DNA from: Neorhizobium populisoli
GTDB taxonomy: Bacteria > Pseudomonadota > Alphaproteobacteria > Rhizobiales > Rhizobiaceae
Direction: 5' to 3'
NCBI RefSeq assembly: GCF_019430945.1
Contig: NZ_JAHYCB010000009.1
Span: forward strand, 1 to 64,000
Length of the DNA: 64,000 bases
Below the pieces are notes generated by a model. It was not told the origin of the DNA, made no database searches, and was given only the letters and a program-made list of their open reading frames with translations. A program made the translations under genes and the position numbers. Below, piece by piece: positions 9,190 through 16,691 of this stretch (position 1 is the stretch's first letter; each line of letters begins with the position of its first letter).

Positions 9190-10260
9190 ATGAGTTCCTC
9201 TCGCCCTGCCCAATCCCGCTCGCCCTGGTGGCAGACGGATAGCCATGCAGACCGCCGGCCATTCCTGATGGGCCGCAATGCGGTGCAGACGGCGCTGCGC
9301 GGATTCTTCAGCACGCAGGATTTCATCGAGGTCTACACCGCGACACTGCAGGTCTCGCCCGGTAACGAAACCCATCTGCATGCTTTCACCACGGAGGCCA
9401 TCGCGATCGATGGTGGGCGGGCACCGCTCTATCTGCATACGTCGCCTGAATTCGCCTGCAAGAAACTGCTGGCTGCCGGCGAGCAACGCATCTTCACCTT
9501 TGCGCACGTCTATCGAAACCGCGAGCGCGGTCCGTTGCACCATCCGGAATTCACCATGCTCGAATGGTATCGGGTCGGCGAAAACTACGAGCAGCTGATG
9601 GCAGACTGCGCCGCGATGCTGGCACTTGCCGCCGAGACCGCCAAGACCAAGCGCTTTGCCTTTCGCGGCATGGAAACAGACCCGTTGGCCGAGCCACAGC
9701 GCATCACCTTGGCGGAAGCGTTTGACCGCTACGCAGGCATCGATCTGCTGTCTTCCATCGCCGATAATGGCGAAACCGATCGCGACCTGCTCGCGGCCGG
9801 CCTTGCCAAAGCTGGGCTCCGTGTCTCCTCTGACGACACATGGGCCGATCTCTTCAGCAAGGTGCTGGTCGAAAAGATTGAACCGCATCTCGGCCAGGGC
9901 CGCGCGACAATTCTATGCGAATATCCGGTTTCCGAAGCAGCCCTTGCCCGTCCCTCGGCCCGGGACCCTCGCGTCGCCGAACGTTTCGAGCTTTATGCCT
10001 GCGGTGTCGAGCTTGCGAACGCATTTGGCGAACTGACCGATGCCGGCGAGCAGCGCCGCCGCTTCGAGCATGAGATGAGCGAGAAAGCCCGCATCTACGG
10101 CGAACGTTATCCGATCGACGAGGATTTCCTCGATGCGCTTTCGGCGATGCCCGAGGCAAGCGGTGCTGCTCTCGGCTTTGACCGGCTCGCCATGCTGGCA
10201 ACAGGCGCCAGCCGAATCGACCAGGTCATGTGGGCACCGGTAGCAGAGGTGTTCCCATGA
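9190..10260 (+). CDS. epmA: EF-P beta-lysine ligase (GenX/PoxA/YjeA)
   Basis: A class II lysyl-tRNA-synthetase paralogue that lacks the anticodon-binding domain and transfers (R)-beta-lysine onto EF-P Lys34. The 356 residues cover only the catalytic core. Motif 2 is seen as YRNRERGPLHHPEFTMLEWY and motif 3 as GAALGFDRLAML near the C-terminus. The start ATG at 9190 gives a short Ser/Arg-rich lead before WWQTDSHADRRPFLMGRN, which matches family members. It is divergent from efp and its stop overlaps the epmB start (ATGA), so the ligase and the mutase that makes its substrate are co-translated. Confidence 0.95.
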   Translation: MSSSRPAQSRSPWWQTDSHADRRPFLMGRNAVQTALRGFFSTQDFIEVYTATLQVSPGNETHLHAFTTEAIAIDGGRAPLYLHTSPEFACKKLLAAGEQRIFTFAHVYRNRERGPLHHPEFTMLEWYRVGENYEQLMADCAAMLALAAETAKTKRFAFRGMETDPLAEPQRITLAEAFDRYAGIDLLSSIADNGETDRDLLAAGLAKAGLRVSSDDTWADLFSKVLVEKIEPHLGQGRATILCEYPVSEAALARPSARDPRVAERFELYACGVELANAFGELTDAGEQRRRFEHEMSEKARIYGERYPIDEDFLDALSAMPEASGAALGFDRLAMLATGASRIDQVMWAPVAEVFP

Positions 10261-11303
10261 GCGCGGCCCGATCCTTGAAGACGGCCGACGACCTGGCATC
10301 TGCCGGGCTGGTAACGCCGGACCGGCTCGACAGCATTCGAGACGTTGCCGACCGTTATGCGGTGGCGCTGACGCCGACCGTCGTATCGCTGATCGAACCT
10401 TCCGACGAAAGCGATCCGATCGCGCGCCAATTCGTGCCGGATCCGGCCGAATTGCTGACGACACCGGAAGAACGTGCCGATCCGATCGGCGATCACGCCC
10501 ACACCCAGGTCAAGGGCATCGTCCATCGCTATCCCGATCGCGTCCTGCTGAAGGCCGTGCATATCTGCCCGGTCTATTGCCGTTTCTGCTTCCGACGCGA
10601 GATGGTCGGCCCGCAGGGGGATGGCACGCTGGCGGCCGACGAACTGGCTGCTGCCCTCGCCTATATCCGCGACCATTCCGAAATCTGGGAAGTGATCCTT
10701 ACCGGCGGCGATCCGCTTGTGCTTTCACCGCGCCGGCTCGGCGCGATCATGCGCGGCATTGCGGAAATCCCGCATGTAAAGATCGTCCGCTTCCACAGCC
10801 GCGTGCCGGTGGTCGATCCGGCCCATATCGACGCGGCGCTGATTTCGGCACTGAAGGAAAGCGGCAAGGTCGTCTATATAGCCCTCCATGCAAATCATGC
10901 CCGCGAGTTGACGCAGGAAGCCCGCACCGCCTGTGCCCGACTGATCGATGCCGGCTTCCCGATGATCAGCCAGACGGTGCTGCTGCGCGGCGTCAACGAC
11001 GATCCGGCCGTGCTGGGCGAACTGATGAAGGCGTTCGTGGAGACGCGGATCAAGCCTTATTATTTGCACCATCCCGACCTCGCCCCCGGCACAGCGCATT
11101 TCCGGCTGGATATTGCCGAAGGACAGAAGATCGTTTCCGCGTTGCGGGGTAATATTTCCGGCCTTTGCCAGCCGACCTATGTCCTGGATATTCCCGGCGG
11201 TCACGGCAAGGCGGTCATCGGTAAGAGTGCTGTCAGAACCGAAGGCGGCTGTTATTCCGTCAGCGATTTCCGGGGCGAAGAGCATTGTTATCCTCCGCAA
11301 TAA
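10257..11303 (+). CDS. epmB: EF-P (R)-beta-lysine-forming 2,3-aminomutase
   Basis: Radical-SAM, PLP-dependent enzyme that converts L-lysine to (R)-beta-lysine for EF-P modification. The CxxxCxxC cluster motif is CPVYCRFC, followed by FRREMVG. Further family motifs are LTGGDPLVLSPRRL, RFHSRVPVVDP, QTVLLRGVNDD and KPYYLHHPDL. From ATG 10257 the protein has 348 residues, close to the E. coli enzyme and without the long extensions of catabolic KamA. An upstream in-frame ATG at 10230 lies inside epmA and is less likely, because 10257 forms the typical ATGA overlap. Confidence 0.94.
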   Translation: MSAARSLKTADDLASAGLVTPDRLDSIRDVADRYAVALTPTVVSLIEPSDESDPIARQFVPDPAELLTTPEERADPIGDHAHTQVKGIVHRYPDRVLLKAVHICPVYCRFCFRREMVGPQGDGTLAADELAAALAYIRDHSEIWEVILTGGDPLVLSPRRLGAIMRGIAEIPHVKIVRFHSRVPVVDPAHIDAALISALKESGKVVYIALHANHARELTQEARTACARLIDAGFPMISQTVLLRGVNDDPAVLGELMKAFVETRIKPYYLHHPDLAPGTAHFRLDIAEGQKIVSALRGNISGLCQPTYVLDIPGGHGKAVIGKSAVRTEGGCYSVSDFRGEEHCYPPQ

Positions 11304-11554
11304 ACCGGCTTCCGGCCCATGTTGTCGATGCCGGTATGGCTGAAAAACTGATTGTATAGCGGATTTCCGATAGCAAACACCTTGTTATGACAACAATCGC
11401 TTGAGGGATTTTACGTAGCCGTTGCTTGTTTAGAGAAACCGGTACACAATCCTCGCACAATAGTTCATCGCAATAATTGAGTATCACGGTGTATCCGAAG
11501 GGCGCAGCTCTTTGATTCGCGCTCCTTTTTTACGCACCTATTCCGGACGGTGTA

Positions 11555-12919
11555 ATGCGATCACCAGGCCAGTCCCGTATTGCCGATGCCGAACAACCCT
11601 CGAATTCACCCGAGGATGACCATCTGAGACGATTGTCCGTTGCCTATCAGGTAGCGAGCTTCTGCCTGATTGGTCTTGGAGCGCTCTGGCTCACGTGGAT
11701 GTCGGTCGAGCGTCAATGGCCGCTGGTTTTTTTGAACATCGCCTATCTGATCGCCGGCATCTATCTCTGGCTTCGCATCCGCAGCGGCCGGTTTCGCGTT
11801 GCCGCCGGGCTCGTGCACGTCTTCCTGTTTTTCGTCATCACCGAGATCTGCCTTCTCTATGACATTCCCGATCCGGCAGCGCCTCGGGTCACCCATATCT
11901 ATTTTCTGGCTATGGCTTTCCTTTTTTATGTGACATTCCGGGATATCAAGCCGCGGATGACCTATGCCGGCGTACTGATCTACATCGCCGGCTTCATCAT
12001 TTTCTCCAGCACGACGTTTGCGGGACCGTTCGCCAGCCCCCTTCCCGATGAATTGCGCGTTTTCGGCGCCTGGATGCATAGCAGCATCGCCGTGGCCATC
12101 ATGTGCGCCAGCGTCTACATTATGCAGGCCGACCACGCGACGCGCTCCCGTATCGGTGGCCAGCTCGCCGCCGCGCTGGCTGAAGATCAGTTCGAACTGC
12201 ATTTTCAGCCGCAGGTGACCAAGGAAGGTTCAATCAGCGGCGCCGAGGCCTTGTTGCGATGGAAACATCCCAAACGCGGCATGGTACCGCCCGGGGAGTT
12301 CATCCCTGCCGCCGAACAGCTCGGGATCATGACGCTCATCGGCAAATGGGTTCTGGACAGCGCCTGCGCTCAGTTGGCTGCCTGGCATCAAGATCCCAAC
12401 AAAAGCCGCCTCAGGCTCGCCATCAATGTCAGCCCGCAGCAGTTTCGCGATGAGAACTTCGTTTCCGACGTAACCGGGATTGTCCGCCACCATGGGGTCG
12501 ATCCCGGCAGTCTGGATCTTGAACTGACGGAAAGCATCGTCGTCGAGGATATCGAAGATGTCATCGCTAAGATGAAGATCCTCGTCGACCTCGGCTTCAC
12601 GCTGTCGCTCGACGACTTCGGCACCGGCTATTCGTCGCTTCGTTACCTGAAACGCATGCCGGTTTCGCAGGTCAAGATCGATCAGACCTTCGTCCGCGAC
12701 ATGCTGTCCGACGAGCGGGATGCCGTGATCGTCAAGGGCATCATCCAGCTCGGCCACGAGTTGAACCTGTCCGTCATCGCCGAAGGCGTCGAGATCGAAA
12801 AACAGCGTGAGTTTCTCATCGAGCTCGGCTGCACGGACTTTCAGGGCTATCTCTTCAGCCGCCCGCTGCCTGCTCCGGAATTTACAAAGCTGCTGGAGGC
12901 ACGCGCCACTCTTCCCTGA
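11555..12919 (+). CDS. membrane-anchored EAL-domain cyclic-di-GMP phosphodiesterase
   Basis: The 454-residue protein has about six hydrophobic helices in residues 30-190, then an EAL domain from about 205 to 445, and no GGDEF domain. The catalytic motif is intact: EALLRW with the Glu at residue 231, then NVSPQQF, ELTES, DDFGTGYSSL, KIDQTFV and the late EGVE. It should therefore hydrolyse c-di-GMP to pGpG at the inner membrane, with the membrane part as sensor of an unknown signal. It is a monocistronic gene with 251 bases upstream and no functional neighbour. I do not recognise the sensor as MHYT, CHASE or MASE1. Confidence 0.9.
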   Translation: MRSPGQSRIADAEQPSNSPEDDHLRRLSVAYQVASFCLIGLGALWLTWMSVERQWPLVFLNIAYLIAGIYLWLRIRSGRFRVAAGLVHVFLFFVITEICLLYDIPDPAAPRVTHIYFLAMAFLFYVTFRDIKPRMTYAGVLIYIAGFIIFSSTTFAGPFASPLPDELRVFGAWMHSSIAVAIMCASVYIMQADHATRSRIGGQLAAALAEDQFELHFQPQVTKEGSISGAEALLRWKHPKRGMVPPGEFIPAAEQLGIMTLIGKWVLDSACAQLAAWHQDPNKSRLRLAINVSPQQFRDENFVSDVTGIVRHHGVDPGSLDLELTESIVVEDIEDVIAKMKILVDLGFTLSLDDFGTGYSSLRYLKRMPVSQVKIDQTFVRDMLSDERDAVIVKGIIQLGHELNLSVIAEGVEIEKQREFLIELGCTDFQGYLFSRPLPAPEFTKLLEARATLP

Positions 12920-13306
12920 AGAACGTCGGCAAGATCACGCCGCCATAGTCCCGTCGCGGAAATGAACGCATCCGGCCGCGTCGGCCAGCCCGAGTATATC
13001 GACCCGATGATCGCTTCGCTGGATCAACGGCCAGCGCCTCGAAGTGCGTGGCGGCATGTCATCCTGAGCTGGAGAACCGCCGAACCGGGGCTTCCGCCGT
13101 ATTGCCAGCGGAGGCTTTCTGTATCGGCCTGAAGCAGGAAAATCCTTGTTCCTGCGTCCACTGCCCTGCATCCGGCCGATCGTTCGAATTTTACAGAATC
13201 CCGCAGCCCTAACTTCAACACGTTTCTTACCGGAATCTTATGCTTTCCGGCGTAGGCATGTTCCCAGCGATGAACGCTTGAGTTCCAACCATCGGGAGAT
13301 GTCGAG
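12920..13306. other. intergenic region before the carrier-protein operon
   Basis: 387 bases without a convincing gene. A 78-codon minus-strand frame (12935-13171) has shadow-like composition and no ribosome binding site. The last 20 bases hold a GGGAG Shine-Dalgarno for the carrier-protein gene at 13307, so the promoter of the following operon must lie here. I cannot name a clear -35/-10 pair. Confidence 0.45.
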
Positions 13307-13558
13307 ATGAACGAGACCATTCGCGAACTGCTGGCAAAAGTCGGCGGCCTTCCGGTCGCCGTGGAGACGCTGGAAGACGGCGCCGATCTGTATGCGGCTG
13401 GCCTTTCCTCTTTCGCATCCGTACAGCTGATGCTCGCCATCGAAGAAAAATTCGACATCGAGTTTCCGGACAATCTGCTGAATCGCAAATCTTTCGCCAG
13501 CATCTCGGCGATCGAAGCGACCGTTGCTCAGATCCTGAAAGCTCGCGAGGCCGCGTGA
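13307..13558 (+). CDS. stand-alone acyl/aminoacyl carrier protein
   Basis: An 83-residue four-helix carrier protein. The phosphopantetheine attachment motif is GLSSF, with Ser35 as the predicted modified residue; the usual Asp before it is replaced by Ser. Acidic helices II/III (AIEEKFDIEFPDNLL) are typical of acyl carrier proteins. It is not the housekeeping AcpP, which has a different length and motif and sits beside fabG/fabF. It is the first gene of an operon: its stop codon overlaps the dehydrogenase start (GTGATGA), and an amino acid:carrier protein ligase lies two genes downstream. The likely cargo is therefore an amino acid rather than a fatty acid (inference). Confidence 0.9.
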   Translation: MNETIRELLAKVGGLPVAVETLEDGADLYAAGLSSFASVQLMLAIEEKFDIEFPDNLLNRKSFASISAIEATVAQILKAREAA

Positions 13559-14739
13559 TGAGCCTTCCAGCCTTTGCCGCAGACATGACGCTGGGCGCTC
13601 GTGCCCACCGCGTCGCAGCGGTGGCGGCGGAGTTCGCCGACCGCGTCGATCGCGACGGCCGCTTCCCGCGCGAAGCCACCGACGCCATGAAGGCCGAGCG
13701 CCTGCTCGGCATCCAGATTCCGACCGCTTTCGGCGGCGAGAGCGCTTCGATCCAGGAAATCGCCGAGGTTTGCTCGATTCTCGGTCAGGCCTGCGCCGCC
13801 AGCGCCATGGTTTTCGCCATGCATCAGATCAAGGTGTCCAGCCTGGTCGAGCACGGCAGCGAAAGCGAATGGCACAAGGATTTCATGCGGGAGCTCGCCT
13901 CTCGCCAGCTTCTCGTTGCGTCTGCAACCACGGAAGCCGGTATCGGCGGCAATATGCGCAATTCGATCTGTGCGATCGAGATTGATGGCGGCACGTGCCG
14001 GCTGACCAAGGACGCAACCGTCATTTCCTATGGCGCCCATGCTGATGCGATCATGGTCACCTCCCGCTCCAGCGAAAAGGCTGCGCCGACCGACCAGGTC
14101 ATGACCGTGTTCAAGCGCGGCCAGTACACGATCGACAAGACGGTCGACTGGGACACGCTCGGCATGCGCGGCACCTGCTCCGACGGTTTCCTGTTCAAGG
14201 GCGAAGCGCCGGCAGTACAGATCTTCCCGAAACCGTTTGCCGAGATCGCGGCGCAGTCCATGCTCGCCACCTCGCATCTTTGGTGGAGTTCGGTCTGGTA
14301 TGGCATCGCCGCCGATGCGGTTCAGCGCGCGCAATCCTTCGTGCGGGCAGCCGCCCGCAAGAGCAATGGCGCCGTGCCGCCCGGTGCGACCCGTCTGGCA
14401 GAAGCCTCCAACCTGCTGCAGCTCCTGAAGGCCAATATCGTCGCCGGCCTGAAGACCTATGCGGATGCCAAGGCAGACCCGGACCAGCTGTCCTCCATGG
14501 CCTTCTCGATCGCCATGAACAACGTCAAGCTCGCCTCGTCGGAAACCATCCTTGTGATCATCAACCAGGCGATGATCATCTGCGGCATCATGGGTTACAA
14601 GAACGGCACGCCTTACAGCCTCGGCCGTCACCTTCGCGACGCGCACTCCGCTCAGCTGATGATTTCCAACGATCGCATTCTCGGCAATACGTCGACCATG
14701 CTGCTCGTGCAGAAACCGGACACCAGCCTCATCGGCTGA
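13558..14739 (+). CDS. acyl-CoA-dehydrogenase-like flavoprotein, probably acting on carrier-protein-bound substrate
   Basis: A 393-residue member of the acyl-CoA dehydrogenase fold: helical N-domain, beta middle domain (TTEAGIGGNMRN, DTLGMRGTCSDGFLF) and helical C-domain with GRHLRDAHSAQLM. The canonical C-terminal catalytic glutamate (YEGT region of short-chain dehydrogenases) is not seen; the aligned stretch reads MISNDRILGN, so the base must be elsewhere or the chemistry differs. Start ATG 13558 shares bases with the carrier-protein stop, implying translational coupling. In known antibiotic pathways (PltE/RedW type), relatives oxidise prolyl groups tethered to a carrier protein. With the ligase next door, oxidation of an aminoacyl thioester is the best guess. 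Confidence 0.85.
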   Translation: MSLPAFAADMTLGARAHRVAAVAAEFADRVDRDGRFPREATDAMKAERLLGIQIPTAFGGESASIQEIAEVCSILGQACAASAMVFAMHQIKVSSLVEHGSESEWHKDFMRELASRQLLVASATTEAGIGGNMRNSICAIEIDGGTCRLTKDATVISYGAHADAIMVTSRSSEKAAPTDQVMTVFKRGQYTIDKTVDWDTLGMRGTCSDGFLFKGEAPAVQIFPKPFAEIAAQSMLATSHLWWSSVWYGIAADAVQRAQSFVRAAARKSNGAVPPGATRLAEASNLLQLLKANIVAGLKTYADAKADPDQLSSMAFSIAMNNVKLASSETILVIINQAMIICGIMGYKNGTPYSLGRHLRDAHSAQLMISNDRILGNTSTMLLVQKPDTSLIG

Positions 14740-14794
14740 CGCCCCTCAATCTTCAAGTAATTGTCCGTCAAATGAATTGAATGAGGTGAAAGCC

Positions 14795-15706
14795 ATGGAC
14801 ATGCAAGTTTCCTTTCTCGACCGCCTGTTCGATGCAGGCCTGCTGATCGATACCGGCGTCGACGGCCTTTACGGCCGCAGCGGCCAGTTCGAAGACGTCA
14901 TCGCCGCTTTTGAACGCCTGATCGACAACGTCGGCGGTGCCGATGGCGCGGAAGCCATGCGCTTTCCGCCGGGCATGAACCGCGCCTTCTTCGAGCAGAG
15001 CGGTTATATGAAAAGCTTTCCGCAGCTCGCCGGCACCGTTCATTCCTTCTGTGGCAACGAACTCGACCACATGAGCCTCTTGAAATGCATGGAAGTCGGC
15101 GAGGAGGACTGGACCGCGGACCAGAAGGCGACCGACATCGTCCTGACGCCGGCCGCCTGCTATCCGCTCTATCCGACCGTCGCGCGCCGCGGCAATCTGC
15201 CGAAATCCGGCGGCCTCTTCGACTTGCAGAGCTATTGCTTCCGCCATGAGCCTTCCAAGGATCCAGCCCGCCAGCAGCTGTTCCGTATGCGCGAATATGT
15301 CTGCATGGGCACCGAGCAGCACGTCACCGACTTCCGTCAGCTCTGGATGGATCGCGGCGTCGAAATGATGAAATCCGTCGGCCTCGACGTGACGATCGAT
15401 GTCGCCAACGATCCGTTCTTCGGCCGCGCCGGCAAGATGATGGTCAACAATCAACGTGACCAGAACCTGAAGTTCGAGCTGTTGATCCCGATCACCTCGA
15501 CCACGAACCCGACCGCCTGCATGAGCTTCAACTATCACCAGGATTCATTCGGCACCAAATGGGGCCTGAATCTCGAGGACGGAAGCGTCGCCCACACGGC
15601 CTGCGTCGGCTTCGGCCTGGAACGCATTGCACTGGCGCTGTTCCACACCCACGGGCTCGACACTAAGGCCTGGCCGGAAAGCGTTCGCGCCACGCTCTGG
15701 GGATGA
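14795..15706 (+). CDS. amino acid:[carrier protein] ligase (truncated class II seryl-tRNA-synthetase homologue)
   Basis: A 303-residue class II synthetase core that activates an amino acid and loads it on a carrier protein instead of tRNA. Motif 2 begins FRHEPSKDPARQ and motif 3 is GFGLERIAL. The predicted zinc ligands are Cys122, Glu167 and Cys270. As I recall, Bradyrhizobium Bll0957 uses Cys131, Glu176 and Cys279, the same spacing shifted by nine. The N-terminal coiled-coil tRNA-binding arm of SerRS is absent. ATG 14795 has GAGGTG six bases upstream and is preferred over a TTG at 14777. Bll0957 is reported to load glycine and Agrobacterium Atu2573 alanine; which applies here is unknown. Confidence 0.9.
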   Translation: MDMQVSFLDRLFDAGLLIDTGVDGLYGRSGQFEDVIAAFERLIDNVGGADGAEAMRFPPGMNRAFFEQSGYMKSFPQLAGTVHSFCGNELDHMSLLKCMEVGEEDWTADQKATDIVLTPAACYPLYPTVARRGNLPKSGGLFDLQSYCFRHEPSKDPARQQLFRMREYVCMGTEQHVTDFRQLWMDRGVEMMKSVGLDVTIDVANDPFFGRAGKMMVNNQRDQNLKFELLIPITSTTNPTACMSFNYHQDSFGTKWGLNLEDGSVAHTACVGFGLERIALALFHTHGLDTKAWPESVRATLWG

Positions 15707-15710
15707 TCCG

Positions 15711-16691
15711 ATGAAGGTTTTCGCTAACCTCGATCCCGGCGGCTACCAGCCGCATCCGCTGCATTCCGCAGAACGGATATGGCCGGAAACCAATTGTTAC
15801 GTCGATCTGTGGATCGAAGTGCTTTCGGCTCAAAAACTGCCCCCGGAAGCCATGCTGGGCTTCACGCTCACCCAGGATTTCGAGGGCGACCAGTTCACCT
15901 TTTTCAAGGTGCCGCTGGAAGATCTCGAAGCGCTCTACGGTATCCGGGTGACCGAGCTGGCGATCTTCGACCGGCCGGAGCGCCATGTAACCGAGCAGAT
16001 CGGCCGCGGCCGCCTGAGCCTGCTTGAGCTCGACAGCTATTACCTTCCGGACACCCGTGGCCTTACCTATCGCCAGCAACATGGCAAGACGACGGTAGCC
16101 ATCAATCGGCTCGACCTCGAAACCCGCGAGCTCGATTATTTCCATAATGGCGGCTTCTTCCATCTGGCCGGCGAGGATTTTGACGGGCTGTTCCAGACGA
16201 ATGCGGCGCCCAACGCTCTTCCATTCCTGCCTTACACGGAGTTCGCCAAATTCCCGGCGGGTTATCCGGGTTCCAAGGAACTGCGCGAAACCGCATGGAA
16301 ACTGCTGCGCCACCACTTCATCCGGCGGCCTGCCAAAAACCCGATTCGTGCTTTCGCCGAGGTTTTTCCGGCTCAGGTCGAGAAGGTGGCCGAGCGCGAT
16401 TTCAGCTTTTTCCACAAATACGCCTTCAACACGCTGCGGCAGTTTGGTGCGAATTTCGAGCTTCTCGCCAGCCATCTCGCCTGGTTGAACAGCAAAAGCT
16501 TCTCCGATGCCGAAAAGCAGGCGCTGCGGATTTCCGAGGTCGCAAAATCCACTCAGTTCCAGCTTGCACGTGCGGTAACGCGCAAGAAGTTCGAACCGCT
16601 CGCAACGGCGCTCGATCCGGCGGCGGAAGCCTGGGACCTGCTGATGGCTGATCTTGCCGTGACACTTGGACAAGCACGCGAGGCCGCGTGA
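15711..16691 (+). CDS. DUF1839-family protein of the carrier-protein operon
   Basis: A 326-residue soluble protein with no signal peptide or membrane helix and no experimentally defined function that I know of. It has conserved-looking stretches rich in aromatic residues: WPETNCYVDLWIE near 20, QDFEGDQFTFFK near 55, LDSYYLPDTRG near 120 and LDYFHNGGFFHLAGEDF near 155. The N-terminal half has some feel of a papain-like or transferase fold (a Cys in ETNCYVDLW, an Asp/His-rich middle), but I cannot assign it. It starts 4 bases after the ligase stop and its own stop overlaps the next gene (GTGA), so it belongs to the operon. It could be the acceptor-side transferase that takes the aminoacyl group. 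Confidence 0.82.
   Translation: MKVFANLDPGGYQPHPLHSAERIWPETNCYVDLWIEVLSAQKLPPEAMLGFTLTQDFEGDQFTFFKVPLEDLEALYGIRVTELAIFDRPERHVTEQIGRGRLSLLELDSYYLPDTRGLTYRQQHGKTTVAINRLDLETRELDYFHNGGFFHLAGEDFDGLFQTNAAPNALPFLPYTEFAKFPAGYPGSKELRETAWKLLRHHFIRRPAKNPIRAFAEVFPAQVEKVAERDFSFFHKYAFNTLRQFGANFELLASHLAWLNSKSFSDAEKQALRISEVAKSTQFQLARAVTRKKFEPLATALDPAAEAWDLLMADLAVTLGQAREAA

Noticed and set aside
12935..13171. 78-codon minus-strand frame before the carrier-protein gene
   Set aside because: Arg/Pro-rich translation without a start signal; it occupies the likely promoter region.
13307..13558. Housekeeping acyl carrier protein AcpP
   Set aside because: Wrong motif context (GLSSF), no fab genes nearby, and coupled to a carrier-protein ligase operon.
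14795..15706. True seryl-tRNA synthetase
   Set aside because: It lacks the N-terminal tRNA-binding arm, is too short, and lies in an operon with a carrier protein.
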